The notes: generated by a model from the sequence alone, not told the origin. Positions 1-9,600 are shown, counted from the stretch's first letter. The stretch: 64,000 bases of DNA from Solibacillus cecembensis (GCF_001439635.1 NZ_LMBZ01000012.1:54513-118512); one strand, 5' to 3'. Program-made: numbers and translations.

Positions 1-912
1 ACGAATGCTGGGCAATTAACGGCTTCAGCACAAGAACTGTCAGCGAGTACAGAGGAAATAGCTGCGACTTCGGAAAGTATCACAATGCGCATTAACGAAA
101 CAGCTGGTTCAGCACAAGCTGCGGCACAAGCATCACAAGAAAGTGCGAATGCTATGGAAGAAACAGCACAAGGCGTACAACGAATTGCAGAGGCAACGCA
201 AGAGTTACATTCCAGCTCTATGGAGGCATCGCATACAGCGGATCAAGGTGGTACGATTATTGAAGATGCGAAAAAGCAAATGGAAACAATTAATGAAACG
301 ACGAACTCAGTGAATACATTAGTTCGAAAGTTAGCACAGCAAACAGAAGAAATTAATTCGATTTCTAAAGTAATCACAGACATTACAGATCAAACGAATT
401 TATTAGCATTGAATGCTGCTATCGAAGCGGCACGTGCGGGTGAGCATGGAAAAGGGTTTGCAGTTGTCGCAGATGAAGTCCGCAAGCTTGCCGAGGAATC
501 TAAAAACTCAGCAACTTCGATTGTCGATTTGACGTTGGAAATTAAATCAGACACAGAAAATGTAGAGCGAGCCGTTTCAGCATCGTTAATGTCAGTAAAA
601 GATGGTGTACAAATTATTAGTGAAGCCGGTCAATCGTTTACATCAATCGAACAAGCGATCAATCAAATGACGGTACAAATTCAAGAGATTTCGGCAACTT
701 CTGAGCAATTATCTGCAAGCGCGGAAGAAGTGACTGCTTCTGTTGCCGAAATTGCAAATGGTTCTAGTAGTGCGAGTCAAAATTTAGAAGTCATTGTAGC
801 AGCAACGGAAGAACAAGCTACAACGATGCAACAAGTATCGTCCGTAGCGGTCACATTAAGTGAAAGCGCGCACCAATTACAAAATGAAATTCAGCAGTTT
901 AAAGTAAAATAA
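1..912 (+). CDS. Methyl-accepting chemotaxis protein, C-terminal part (5' end outside window)
   Basis: The reading frame is open from the first base and ends at TAA 910-912, so the visible 303 residues are the cytoplasmic end of a longer receptor. They form an alanine/glutamine/serine-rich heptad coiled coil typical of the MCP signalling domain. The conserved hairpin tip lies at about nt 390-510, with the motifs [19 protein letters not shown] and [16 protein letters not shown], which contact CheA and CheW. Glutamine/glutamate pairs on either side are the usual methylation-site context. The ligand domain, membrane segments and HAMP domain are not in the window, so the stimulus cannot be inferred. 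A hairpin terminator follows directly, so this is the last gene of its transcript. A second receptor is encoded at 58512-59804. Confidence 0.93.
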   Translation, partial: TNAGQLTASAQELSASTEEIAATSESITMRINETAGSAQAAAQASQESANAMEETAQGVQRIAEATQELHSSSMEASHTADQGGTIIEDAKKQMETINETTNSVNTLVRKLAQQTEEINSISKVITDITDQTNLLALNAAIEAARAGEHGKGFAVVADEVRKLAEESKNSATSIVDLTLEIKSDTENVERAVSASLMSVKDGVQIISEAGQSFTSIEQAINQMTVQIQEISATSEQLSASAEEVTASVAEIANGSSSASQNLEVIVAATEEQATTMQQVSSVAVTLSESAHQLQNEIQQFKVK

Positions 913-915
913 AAC

Positions 916-953
916 AAAAACGTCACTTCGCTTTTACAGGAAGTGACGTTTTT
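916..953 (+). terminator. Rho-independent terminator of the chemotaxis receptor gene
   Basis: A 14-bp inverted repeat (AAAAACGTCACTTC pairing with GAAGTGACGTTTTT) starts 3 nt after the stop codon and ends in a T run. It could also serve gerQ arriving from the other strand. Confidence 0.85.
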
Positions 954-994
954 GTATGCACATGTTTTTTCAAATCCTCTGTATCCCGCAAACC

Positions 995-1330
995 TTATAT
1001 TGTTTGTGGGAAATAAGCAACTTCCTCATCAAATTCAGCATAATCAAAGTAAATCATCGGGAATAAATAACGATGATCCGATTTTAAATCGCGTAAAATT
1101 ACGTGATCTCGACCTGCTGCTTCAACTACACCTCGTACCGCCTTTTTATTATCTGCGGCACCCGTATTATTAAATGAAAAATGAAATACCCCAGGTTTCC
1201 CTCGGTTTAATCGTAAAATGTTTTCAATGTAAGATTCCTCACGTGGCAAACCAGTACTTGGGAAACTCGGTTGCATCGGGATTGTCGATGGATTCATTTG
1301 TTGCATCGGATTTGTCCAATAATAAGTCAA
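995..1330 (-). CDS. gerQ: Spore coat protein GerQ
   Basis: The 111-residue product carries the GerQ core: GLPREESYIENILRLNRGK, then AAGRDHVILRD and YFDYAEFDEE near the C-terminus. In B. subtilis GerQ is an inner-coat protein cross-linked by transglutaminase and needed to place the cortex hydrolase CwlJ during germination. The short N-terminus is rich in Met, Gln and Pro, as in the family. The start is TTG at 1328-1330; on the minus strand GGAAAGG lies 8 nt upstream of it and no ATG fits. In B. subtilis gerQ follows cwlJ in an operon; here no full cwlJ precedes it, only a 29-codon frame (see 1355-1444). Mother-cell (sigma-E type) expression is expected from the family and was not read from a promoter. 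Confidence 0.93.
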   Translation of the reverse strand: MTYYWTNPMQQMNPSTIPMQPSFPSTGLPREESYIENILRLNRGKPGVFHFSFNNTGAADNKKAVRGVVEAAGRDHVILRDLKSDHRYLFPMIYFDYAEFDEEVAYFPQTI

Positions 1331-1354
1331 ACTCGCATCCTTTCCAAAAGAAAA

Positions 1355-1444
1355 TTAAATTTGTAGACAGGCTATCTGGTGTAACTGAACATAAAAGCAA
1401 TGTGTCTCAAGGTGACTAGTAATCAATGTGCCGTCTGAATTCAC
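1355..1444 (-). CDS. Small 29-codon ORF upstream of gerQ, possible cwlJ-tail remnant
   Basis: A GTG start at 1442-1444 is preceded 9 nt upstream by a perfect AAAGGAGG (minus strand, 1454-1461). The frame encodes 29 residues with the segment LETHCFYVQL and ends 24 nt before the gerQ TTG. The HCFY motif recalls the C-terminal end of CwlJ/SleB-type hydrolases as I remember it (SHCFYQPT), and cwlJ is the gene normally found here. It could be a decayed cwlJ 3' end or an independent small peptide translated with gerQ. I do not recognise a family for the full peptide. Confidence 0.4.
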   Translation of the reverse strand: MNSDGTLITSHLETHCFYVQLHQIACLQI

Positions 1445-1643
1445 GACGATTACCCTCCTTTTCGTACAGTATATGCAGCGAGCCCAAAATGATGCTTAGC
1501 AAGCCCAGCATAAATGTAGGCTATTTGTATATACTATTAATAAATAGACATATAGGTGTAATATTTTTTGGAAATGGGGTAAAGGTAGTAAATAATTGTT
1601 AAGGGAATGTTGCCTCGTGGTGAAGTAAACTCGAGGAGTGAAG

Positions 1644-1817
1644 ATGATGAAATTGGAAATTTGGCTAGGTATTGTATTGAGTGCGATTTTAGCGTTTGGT
1701 GTGGCGATTTTTTATGAACAGCCGGTGCATTGGTTTTTATTTATTATTATTCTTTTCATTGGCTTATTTATTAATACCGTCATTCTCATATTAAAGATGC
1801 AGGATGACAATACATGA
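1644..1817 (+). CDS. Small two-helix membrane protein (57 aa), unknown function
   Basis: ATG at 1644-1646 follows GAGGAG at 1633-1638. The frame runs 57 codons to TGA at 1815-1817. The product has two hydrophobic stretches, about residues 8-23 (IVLSAILAFGVAIFY) and 30-50 (WFLFIIILFIGLFINTVIL), separated by a short EQPVH turn, with a charged C-terminal tail (KMQDDNT). That pattern is a small hairpin membrane protein. No family was recognised. A hairpin terminator starts immediately after the stop, and the gene stands alone between gerQ and hemQ. Confidence 0.7.
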   Translation: MMKLEIWLGIVLSAILAFGVAIFYEQPVHWFLFIIILFIGLFINTVILILKMQDDNT

Positions 1818-1819
1818 AA

Positions 1820-1850
1820 AAGGTGAGTGCATACCGCAGCTCACCTTCTT
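1820..1850. terminator. Bidirectional terminator between the small membrane protein gene and hemQ
   Basis: AAGGTGAG at 1820-1827 pairs with CTCACCTT at 1840-1847. On the minus strand the stem is followed by TTTTT, so it best fits termination of hemQ. It can also stop the plus-strand small gene. Confidence 0.75.
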
Positions 1851-1858
1851 TGTGTTGA

Positions 1859-2596
1859 TTAAATTGATAATAATTTCTCTAACTTGTCTGTATCCAGTAA
1901 ATTCCCGACTAAAAACTCACCGAATTCACCGTAACGTGCAGATACTTCATCAAAACGCATTTCGTATACGATTTTTTTGAATTGCAGCATATCATCAGAG
2001 AACAATGTAACGCCCCATTCATGGTCATCTAAACCAACAGAACCTGTAATGATTTGCTTGATTTTTCCTGCATAGCTACGTCCGATTAAGCCGTGCGAAT
2101 GCATTAACTGACGGCGCTCGTCCATCGGTAGCATATACCAGTTATCATTGCCTTCACGACGCTTGTCCATTGGGTAGAAACACACATGCTTCGATTTTGG
2201 TAGTTCTGGGTAGAGACGTGCACGCACATGTGGGTTTTGATATGGATCTTCTGTAGACTGTCCTGCTAAGTAATTAGAAAGCTCTACTATTGAAACGTAT
2301 GAATAAGCCGGCATTGTAAAATCAGCAATAGCCAATTTCGCAAATTGTGTCTCTACTTCATGTAATTCTTCAGGTGTTTCACGTAATGTCATCAGCATAA
2401 AATCCGCTTTTTGACCAATAATGGCATAAAAAGCATGGGATCCTGTCGCTGTATTTAATTGTTCTAAGTATTGGATAAATTCTTGTGTAGCGGCTTCACG
2501 TTCTTCTTGTGAAACTAATTTCCATGACGCCCAATCAATCGAACGGAATTCATGTAAAGCGTACCAACCATCTAATGTAATTGCTGCTTCATTCAT
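1859..2596 (-). CDS. hemQ: Coproheme decarboxylase HemQ (chlorite dismutase family)
   Basis: The 245-residue product is HemQ (YwfI), the last enzyme of the coproporphyrin-dependent haem pathway of Gram-positives. It decarboxylates two propionates of coproheme III to give haem b, using peroxide. The two-lobed chlorite-dismutase fold is indicated by the N-terminal [14 protein letters not shown] and the C-terminal [18 protein letters not shown] segments. The catalytic tyrosine is Y141 in YPMDKRR and the proximal haem ligand is H168 in HSHG; their 27-residue spacing matches the family. The ATG at 2594-2596 has AAGGAG 10 nt upstream. The longer open frame would add 17 residues without a ribosome site. 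The gene diverges from lipL. Confidence 0.95.
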   Translation of the reverse strand: MNEAAITLDGWYALHEFRSIDWASWKLVSQEEREAATQEFIQYLEQLNTATGSHAFYAIIGQKADFMLMTLRETPEELHEVETQFAKLAIADFTMPAYSYVSIVELSNYLAGQSTEDPYQNPHVRARLYPELPKSKHVCFYPMDKRREGNDNWYMLPMDERRQLMHSHGLIGRSYAGKIKQIITGSVGLDDHEWGVTLFSDDMLQFKKIVYEMRFDEVSARYGEFGEFLVGNLLDTDKLEKLLSI

Positions 2597-2698
2597 GTGT
2601 TTAACACTCCTTATAATTGAAAATGATTCACAATTAGTGTAGCACAACTGCTCGGAAAAAAAACAATTGAAACCGAAAAGTGAGTAAAATTCATCAAT

Positions 2699-2726
2699 TT
2701 GACATGACTTGCATTTGCGGTATGCT
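2699..2726 (+). promoter_or_regulatory. Sigma-A promoter of lipL
   Basis: TTGACA at 2699-2704, a 16-bp spacer and TATGCT at 2721-2726 lie about 32 bp before the lipL start. GAGGAG at 2744-2749 is the ribosome binding site. Confidence 0.75.
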
Positions 2727-2757
2727 GAGTGTATGAAAAATTTGAGGAGTTAAGCAA

Positions 2758-3582
2758 ATGAAAAAAATATTACAGCAAACAAAGTGGCGCTTTATCGACC
2801 AATCCATCAGTGCCAATAAACGTTCACCACTAGAATCTTTTGCGATGGACGATACGCTTTGTCATCTTATTGGACAGCAAAAAAGTGATGCAACCATTCG
2901 CACTTGGGTGCATCATGACGCAGTTGTATTAGGCATTCAAGATCATCGCTTACCACATATTGAAGAGGGCATGAATGTGCTGATTCAAAATGGTTATGAG
3001 CCGATTGTTCGAAATTCGGGTGGTTTAGCCGTTGTACTGGATAGTGGTGTACTTAATATTTCGATTGTTCTAGGGGAAGAAAAGCCACTTAGCATTAACG
3101 ATGCATTCGAACTAATGGTCGAGTTAATTCGCGCATTATTTCCAGAAGTGGCTCATAAAATCAAAGCCTATGAAATTGTAGGCTCGTATTGCCCAGGTTC
3201 CTATGATTTAAGCATAGATGGACAAAAGTTTGCGGGGATTTCGCAGCGCCGTATGAAAAACGGGATCGCCATCCAAATTTATTTATGCGTTGAGGGAGAT
3301 GGTAGTGCACGTGCTGAACGCATTAAACAATTTTACGAGGCTAGTTTACAAGGCGAGCAAACGAAGTTCCAATATCCGGACATTACGCCTCATGTCATGG
3401 CTTCCTTACAGCAGTTAACAGGCCAACCACTGACAGTCCAGCAGGTGAATGAACGCCTACGTCAACTGTTAATGGCATGGAATTCTCAACTATATGAAAC
3501 ACCGATTCAGCCAGGTGAGACGGAACTGTATGCGTATTATTTAGCGCGTATTTTAAAGCGTAATGAATCATTGTTGCGTTAA
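2758..3582 (+). CDS. lipL: Octanoyl-[GcvH]:protein N-octanoyltransferase LipL
   Basis: The 274-residue product belongs to the lipoate ligase / biotin ligase / LipB fold family and matches YwfL (LipL) of B. subtilis. LipL moves octanoyl from GcvH to the E2 subunits of 2-oxoacid dehydrogenases by an amidotransfer reaction. Family features are visible: RNSGGLAVVLDSGVLNIS in the acyl-binding region, the nucleophile Cys145 in GSYCPGSYD, and K157 in DGQKFAGISQRR. The ATG at 2758 has GAGGAG 8 nt upstream and a good sigma-A promoter. It is monocistronic and convergent with rsfA. A simple lipoate ligase is less likely because the Cys-containing motif is specific to LipL/LipM enzymes. Confidence 0.9.
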   Translation: MKKILQQTKWRFIDQSISANKRSPLESFAMDDTLCHLIGQQKSDATIRTWVHHDAVVLGIQDHRLPHIEEGMNVLIQNGYEPIVRNSGGLAVVLDSGVLNISIVLGEEKPLSINDAFELMVELIRALFPEVAHKIKAYEIVGSYCPGSYDLSIDGQKFAGISQRRMKNGIAIQIYLCVEGDGSARAERIKQFYEASLQGEQTKFQYPDITPHVMASLQQLTGQPLTVQQVNERLRQLLMAWNSQLYETPIQPGETELYAYYLARILKRNESLLR

Positions 3583-3611
3583 AGGTTGTTCGTAAAGTAG
3601 AGGGGGAAGTA

Positions 3612-4256
3612 CTACATATGTACTTCGCCCGATTCGCTTGTCGGTAAGTGGCTCACTAAGTTTCCGTTCTTTTCCATCTTGAAAGTTGGTGCAACACGTG
3701 CATCCTCTGTTTCTAATGTAACAAGGCGACGTGCGCGGTTCATAATCGAAACAAATTGTTCGTAGTCACCTTTGATCGCTTTATTTTCAGTTTGCAGCAT
3801 CGTAATCTCTTGTTGAAGTGCTTGCTTTTGTTCTGTTAACACACCAGCCAACTTGCGCCATTTCAGTACTTCTTGATCCGATGTTTGAGAATGTTGCAAC
3901 CTTACTAAATAAGCAATTACGATATCTAGTGATAATGCTGAAAGAGGAATAGATTTCGGCTCTTCCTCTGAAGCTGGCATTAAATAAAGTGGGTTAATAC
4001 GTCGCTTTGTTACGGAATGCAACACACGCATTTTTTCCTTACGCTCTTTTTTTGCTTGTGATAATTCTTCTTCATAAATACGACGTACAACCGCGTTCCA
4101 GCGAAACCCACAAGCCGCTGCTGTACGATTTAATGCATCTCCTGCTTCTTCAAAAGCATTTAATTGTGTACTGCCTTCTTTGACGTGACGTAAAACAGCC
4201 TCCGCTAATAATTCGTCATTATCTTGCATCCAAGCATCCTGTCTAGTTTTTGTCAT
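3612..4256 (-). CDS. rsfA: Prespore-specific transcription regulator RsfA
   Basis: The 214-residue protein begins with a Myb/SANT-like helix-turn-helix (MTKTRQDAW, then LLAEAVLRHVKEG and NRTAAACGFRWNAVVR, residues about 1-60) that is diagnostic of the RsfA family. The C-terminal half is a coiled coil (about residues 125-185, LTEQKQALQQEITMLQTENKA). In B. subtilis RsfA (YwfN) fine-tunes sigma-F dependent prespore genes, including spoIIR, whose homologue lies at 55601 here. The start ATG at 4254-4256 has AGGAGG about 10 nt upstream on the minus strand. The gene sits between lipL and ywfO as in B. subtilis. Confidence 0.92.
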   Translation of the reverse strand: MTKTRQDAWMQDNDELLAEAVLRHVKEGSTQLNAFEEAGDALNRTAAACGFRWNAVVRRIYEEELSQAKKERKEKMRVLHSVTKRRINPLYLMPASEEEPKSIPLSALSLDIVIAYLVRLQHSQTSDQEVLKWRKLAGVLTEQKQALQQEITMLQTENKAIKGDYEQFVSIMNRARRLVTLETEDARVAPTFKMEKNGNLVSHLPTSESGEVHM

Positions 4257-4484
4257 GTAAATGACCTCCTGCCATGTTGATAGATTTGTTGTTCATAATC
4301 TATCATGTCCAGATGAGAGGTTATTTATTCAATGAAATTGGAAAATAATTATTTTAGCGCTCTATCAGACATTTGGCGGAATTGATAGGAAATAACTTGA
4401 ATGAAGCTTATCATTTACGTTACAATAGTAAGATAAGTTAAAATAAAAAGCTGAACAAATCTCACGAGAAAGGGTGTTGACACA

Positions 4485-4709
4485 ATGGCAAACTTATTCC
4501 ACGTTTGCGATGAATGTCAGGCCGTTAATTTAAAGACGTTAATTCCTAAACTACAAGAAATTGATTCAGAAGCAACGATTGAAATTGGCTGTCATTCATA
4601 TTGTGGTCCCGGCCGCAAAAAAACATTTACATTTGTAAACAATCGACCAGTTGCCGCATTAACTGAAGAGGAGTTAATGGTAAAGGTGCTGGACAAACTA
4701 AAAAAGTAA
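4485..4709 (+). CDS. DUF1450 family small cysteine protein
   Basis: This 74-residue protein has two cysteine pairs, C8-x2-C11 near the N-terminus and C36-x3-C40 in the motif [11 protein letters not shown]. They could bind metal or a cluster, or be redox active. The pattern and the following [17 protein letters not shown] segment fit the DUF1450/YuzB-like family, a thioredoxin-fold group of unknown function common in Bacillales. The ATG at 4485 follows GAAAGGGTG. A hairpin terminator follows immediately, so it is a one-gene transcript between rsfA and ywfO. Confidence 0.85.
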   Translation: MANLFHVCDECQAVNLKTLIPKLQEIDSEATIEIGCHSYCGPGRKKTFTFVNNRPVAALTEEELMVKVLDKLKK

Positions 4710-4715
4710 TGACAT

Positions 4716-4754
4716 AAACTACTAGGCGGAATATATACAACCTGGTAGTTTTTG
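4716..4754 (+). terminator. Rho-independent terminator after the DUF1450 gene
   Basis: AAACTACTAGG at 4716-4726 pairs with CCTGGTAGTTT at 4741-4751, with one G-U, and runs into a T tract. Confidence 0.85.
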
Positions 4755-4813
4755 TTTTGTTCTGAAAGCGTGTCCTATATAATAGTAGGAAAATAATGAG
4801 GAGGTCGTTTGAA

Positions 4814-6064
4814 GTGGATGCATATGCACAAAAGAAATTGCAGGAAGAAAAGGTTTTTAAAGACCCCGTACACCGTTATGTCCATGTGCGCGATCAAGTC
4901 ATATGGGATTTAGTCGGGACGCGGGAGTTTCAACGTTTGCGCCGTATTAAGCAGCTTGGCACAGCATATCTCGTGTTTCACGGGGCTGAACATAGCCGTT
5001 TTAACCATTCCCTTGGCGTTTACGAAATTGTGCGTCGGATTGTGGATGATGTATTTAAAGGTCGCCCTGAATGGGATGAGGAAGAGCGCTTGTTAGTGTT
5101 ATGCGCGGCATTGTTACATGATTTAGGACATGGCCCGTTTTCGCATGCTTTTGAAAACGTATTTGAAACCGATCATGAAGACTTTACACGCCAAATTCTT
5201 TTAGGGGATACAGAGGTAAATCAAGTACTGAACCGAGTATCAGAGGACTTTCCTGAAAAAGTAGCGCAAGTCATTGAAAAAACATATCCAAATGAGCTTG
5301 TAGTCAGCTTAATTTCTAGCCAAATTGATGCCGACCGCATGGATTATTTGCAGCGCGATGCCTATTATACAGGGGTGAGCTACGGTCATTTTGATATGGA
5401 GCGTATATTGCGTGTCATGCGCCCACGAGATTATGGGGTCATTATTAAATCGAGCGGCATGCATGCAGTAGAAGACTATATTATGTCACGCTATCAAATG
5501 TATTTACAAATTTACTTCCATCCGGTATCACGTAGTGCGGAGGCAATTTTGAATAATATTTTAATGCGCGCCAAGAAGCTATGCCAGCAAGGCTATTCAT
5601 TTAAGCAGGAGCCAACGCATTTTCGCTCGTTTTTTAAAGGCGATGTTACATTAGCGCAATATTTAGCGCTAGATGAAAGCATCATGCTTGCCTATTTCCA
5701 ATTTTGGATGGACGAAGAAGATGTCATTTTACGTGATTTATGCCGCCGTTTTGTGAATCGTGATTTATTTGTTCATATCGACTTGAATCCTGAGGAAGAG
5801 CCAGAGCGTTATGCATGGCTGATAGAACAGGTGAAATCGGCTGGCTTTGATCCAGACTATTATGTGAAAGCCGATTCGACGTCCGATTTACCCTATGATT
5901 TTTATCGTCCGGGCGTGGCGTCGACGAAACGTCCAATTTATTTGGAAATGCCAAGTGGTGAAATTCGTGAGCTAGCCGAGCAGTCACACATAGTATCGAC
6001 AATCGCTAATAATATAAAGACGGATTATAAGGTATATTACCCAAAAGAAACACTTCGTATATGA
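4814..6064 (+). CDS. ywfO: HD-domain phosphohydrolase YwfO
   Basis: The 416-residue product is an HD-superfamily metal-dependent phosphohydrolase of the SAMHD1/dGTPase-like group. Metal ligands are visible: H65 in SRFNHSLG, the H102-D103 pair in LLHDLGHGPFSH and the later Asp in QIDADRMDYL. Related firmicute enzymes act on dNTPs; the substrate here is not shown by sequence. The family start KVFKDPVHRYVHVRD is intact. I place the start at GTG 4814-4816 because AGGAGG at 4799-4804 lies 9 nt upstream. The in-frame ATG at 4796 overlaps that ribosome site and has none of its own. The gene is in the conserved ywfO position after rsfA; the accessory adhesin gene follows. Confidence 0.93.
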   Translation: MDAYAQKKLQEEKVFKDPVHRYVHVRDQVIWDLVGTREFQRLRRIKQLGTAYLVFHGAEHSRFNHSLGVYEIVRRIVDDVFKGRPEWDEEERLLVLCAALLHDLGHGPFSHAFENVFETDHEDFTRQILLGDTEVNQVLNRVSEDFPEKVAQVIEKTYPNELVVSLISSQIDADRMDYLQRDAYYTGVSYGHFDMERILRVMRPRDYGVIIKSSGMHAVEDYIMSRYQMYLQIYFHPVSRSAEAILNNILMRAKKLCQQGYSFKQEPTHFRSFFKGDVTLAQYLALDESIMLAYFQFWMDEEDVILRDLCRRFVNRDLFVHIDLNPEEEPERYAWLIEQVKSAGFDPDYYVKADSTSDLPYDFYRPGVASTKRPIYLEMPSGEIRELAEQSHIVSTIANNIKTDYKVYYPKETLRI

Positions 6065-6146
6065 TAAAAGGTTATTTAATAGTTTGAGTAGTGATAGTTC
6101 TATTATCTTGAAATAGGTATTTATCAATTGGAATAGTTGGATATTC

Positions 6147-6175
6147 TTGACAAACATTTCAAAAACCATTATAAA
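6147..6175 (+). promoter_or_regulatory. Strong sigma-A promoter in the gap before the adhesin gene
   Basis: TTGACA at 6147-6152, a 17-bp spacer and TATAAA at 6170-6175 match the consensus closely. Transcription would start near 6182 and meet the hairpin at 6230-6253 within about 75 nt. Confidence 0.75.
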
Positions 6176-6182
6176 GTATAGT

Positions 6183-6258
6183 GTTCCTTTCTGAAAAGGC
6201 TTTTTGAAAAACAATAAATAGTTAAAAGGAACCGGTTATTTATGTAACCGGTTTTTTC
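6183..6258 (+). promoter_or_regulatory. Candidate transcription attenuator (competing hairpins plus terminator)
   Basis: GTTCCTTT at 6183-6190 is exactly complementary to AAAGGAAC at 6225-6232. That second arm overlaps the 5' arm of a terminator hairpin, AACCGGTTA 6230-6238 with TAACCGGTT 6245-6253, followed by TTTTC. The two structures are mutually exclusive, which is the layout of an attenuated leader. Alternatively the unit is simply a ~75-nt terminated small RNA, or the hairpin is just the ywfO terminator. Confidence 0.5.
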
Positions 6259-6444
6259 TTATAAACTATTTAGAAAAAAGGTTCAGAAAGGAATAATTAA
6301 CAGAGTTTTTTTAAATACCTAAGTAAATTCACCTATAAAATCTATTTTTCCTCATTGAATATTGGAAAACACTACCGATAAAGTAATTATCACCTTAATT
6401 AGTTGAGAATTCTAACGGACTTTTCAAGAGCAGGAGAAACGTTT

Positions 6445-6594
6445 ATGGGCGAATATTTATATTAGAGAGAGAAAAATTCTGGATTTACACTGCAAGGAGG
6501 CAATTTTATCTGGAACGGTTCGCTACATAACGTAATTCACTGGATTGATCGACAGGAGAAACAGTCAATTTCCGTTACATTACCAGCGAAATAA
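6445..6594 (+). pseudogene. Candidate small ORF interrupted by an in-frame TAG
   Basis: ATG 6445-6447 has AGGAG 8-9 nt upstream (in AGCAGGAGAAACG). After six codons (MGEYLY) there is TAG at 6463-6465, and the same frame then stays open for 42 codons to TAA 6592-6594, with segments such as GGNFIWNGSLHNVIHW. No alternative start lies in the downstream part. It looks like a small gene broken by one nonsense codon, or the tail of a decayed gene. I recognise no family. The rest of 6259-6641 holds only the adhesin ribosome site. Confidence 0.3.
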
Positions 6595-6641
6595 TTAAGG
6601 GTGAGATTCCAAAAAGATAGAGATGGAGGGAAAAAGGAGAA

Positions 6642-9600
6642 ATGAAGAAGTTAAATATAGCTGTGTTAACAGTATTATTAGTATTCCAAACACTGCTATC
6701 ACCGCTTGCGACTTATGCAAGTGAGACAGATGCAATACCGCCTAAGTCATCTGATGCTACGAGTGAATCGGGTGGCGATGATGGGAATATGGAAGGCGCG
6801 GGTGATGCGCTTGATCAAGGGATTGCACCGATAAGTGGGATGCAATCGACTTCAGGTGATACTGGGGGAGCAGCACTGCTAAATGTTGCGAAAGAGATTC
6901 TAGATGCAGAACTTACGAGCTTCAACATGAAGATTGATGGCCAACCAGTTGGAGAAGGAAAGTTCCCAACTGAATTAGAACAAAATACAACGTCCGATTT
7001 TGAAGTTACATTTACTGTTCCGCTGCAAGATGTGGACGGAGAAGCATGGGTGGACGGTAGTTGGTTTGAATTTCAATTACCAAAATCATTAATCGACTTT
7101 GATGGTGCATTCCATGATAGTAAAACAGTAGACGACATTACTTACACATATACGACTACTGGTAATAATGTGCGAGTTGAGTTAAGTGGAATGGAGCTGG
7201 GTTCGGGAAGTTCAGTCCCAGCGATATTAACGATTAATTTTAGTTCAGGCTTTACCCTTGTTTTAGATGACATCGAGCAAGACTTAGAAATTCCAAGCGC
7301 TACTGGTGGTAGTCAAAATATTATAGCAGAATTCACATTTAAACCTTCAACGAGCAATGAGAAGGCGAAAAAAGCAGCTATCGGTACACCTACACTTACA
7401 AATGGTAACCACCAAATGGAATGGGAAGTTTGGGTGAATGAAGCAGGGAAAAAACTTTCAAACGCGACATTGACAGACAGTATAATGGGGAATACAACAA
7501 GCGGACACAAGATTGTTCAGGGTTCTGTAAACATGTTTGAGTACAAAGTTGGATTAAGTGGTGTTCAAGATAAAACAGGTCCAGGTAATCAAGTAGTAAC
7601 TGGTAGTAACTGGTCAGATATTAATGATACATTTGCAGCGGCAGATGGTGAAAGAAACGCCTATAAAATTACGTATAAAACAGAAGTAAGCTTAAATGCT
7701 GAAGATCGTGATGGTCCCAAGCCTTTTGATAACACGGTAACGTTTACAAATGACGGACAACCAGATGAAACTTCTATCAAGGCTACGCACACAATTACGT
7801 ACGGTAAAGCGTTAGACAAGCACGATGCAACAGGTGATAACTATACGAAAAACTGGCGTATCGACTACAACCATAACTTGTTAAATATTGATGAGGCTGA
7901 TGCGACACTTGAAGATACAATTTCAGGACCACATGAAATTGATATTGATTCTATTAAAGTGTATAAAATGAGTGATACTGATGGGGATGTATCGACAACT
8001 GTACCAGGAGAAGGCGAAGTGCTTAACTACACAGTTACTCCTAGCACTGGAGATAGTAAAACATTCAAACTATCTTTTGATGGTGACATTTCAGATGCAT
8101 ATACAGTAACATATGAATCGAAATACGACGCGAAAGACTTTATTGAAGATAGTGATATTACTGGTCAAATATTAAATAATACAGTAACGAACGGTATTGG
8201 AAAGTCAAATCCAGGAAGTTACACTTTAACTGAAAATTTACTGAAAAAAACTCGTGTCATTAATGTTGATGATAAATTAATTACTTGGACAATTGATATT
8301 ACATCAGATAATCCAGATAAAGCCATTACAAATCTTACATTAACAGATACGTTTATAAATGGTACGAAAAACGGTAAACATACGTTAGTAGCGGGTAGCG
8401 TAAAAATAGATGATATAGTCCAAGTTGATGGGCAAAACGGTTATACACCTGATCCTGATCCAACAAAAGGCTTTGTAATAACAGGAATTAACGTACCTGC
8501 GGGGAAAACTGTAAAAGTAACGTATACAACAAACTTTGATATTGGTGATACAGGTATAGTAGCAACCCAAGGATACGGTAATACAGCAAATACTACGTGG
8601 ACGAGTGGCGGTGTCACTTATGATAAAACAAAAACAGCTGAATATATTCCAAGTGAAACTACAATAAACAATGGTAGTAAATCAGGTAAATTCGATTATT
8701 CAACACGTGAATTTACATGGGATGTAAGAGTAAATATTAATAAAAAAGATATTCAAGGGGCAGTATTAGTCGATACGGTTGGCGACGGGCATAAATATGT
8801 TCCGGGTACAATTGAAGTGTTGCCATTAAAAGGTTTCGGTAGTGATGATACGGGTGGTACGATTGGAACTACACCAATTGATGCTAGTAACTATACTATT
8901 ACAAATGAATTTGATACAGGCTTTACGTTAACATTCAACAGTATAATAGATTCAGTTCTTAACAATGAAGCATACGTTGTACGTTATAACACGGTTGATT
9001 CAGATGTAATTTTAGGAATCGGCTCTACAAATGAACAAGATGCAGGAAATGTTTATAAAAACGAAGCTACATTTAAGACAAAAGGAACTCAAAGTTTTAC
9101 ACTAAAATCAACACCAGTAACAATTATTAAGGATGTAGCAAATAATTTAATTACAAAAAGAGAACCAAATCAAAATAGCCAAACAGAAAAAATTACTTGG
9201 ACGTTAGATGTGAATAAATCGCATTCTAACCTAGGTATAAATGTGGAGTTAACAGATTTACCAGGTAATAATTTAATGCTTTTAGAAGACAGTATTCAAA
9301 TTGCTACGTATAAAGTTACGGCTGGAGGGATTTCTAATAATGCGGACTGGCAAACACTAGTACAACGTAATATTCCAGTTACATTTGCTACAGATGGTAG
9401 CTTTAAGTTAACGTTCCCTAGCTTAGAAAACGTAGGGTATCAAGTAAAATATGAAACAATCGGCTTTGGTAAAAAAGATGATGCTTTAGAAAATACAGCC
9501 ACATTGCATTATACTGGACAAACTGAAGTGAACCAAAAAATTGAAGATAAATATTCAGGAGCATTCAAATTCAGTAGTTCTGATTCCAATTTCACTTCTA

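Noticed and set aside
943..1419. Plus-strand open frames across 943-1419
   Set aside because: They are antisense to gerQ, whose minus-strand product matches the family from end to end.
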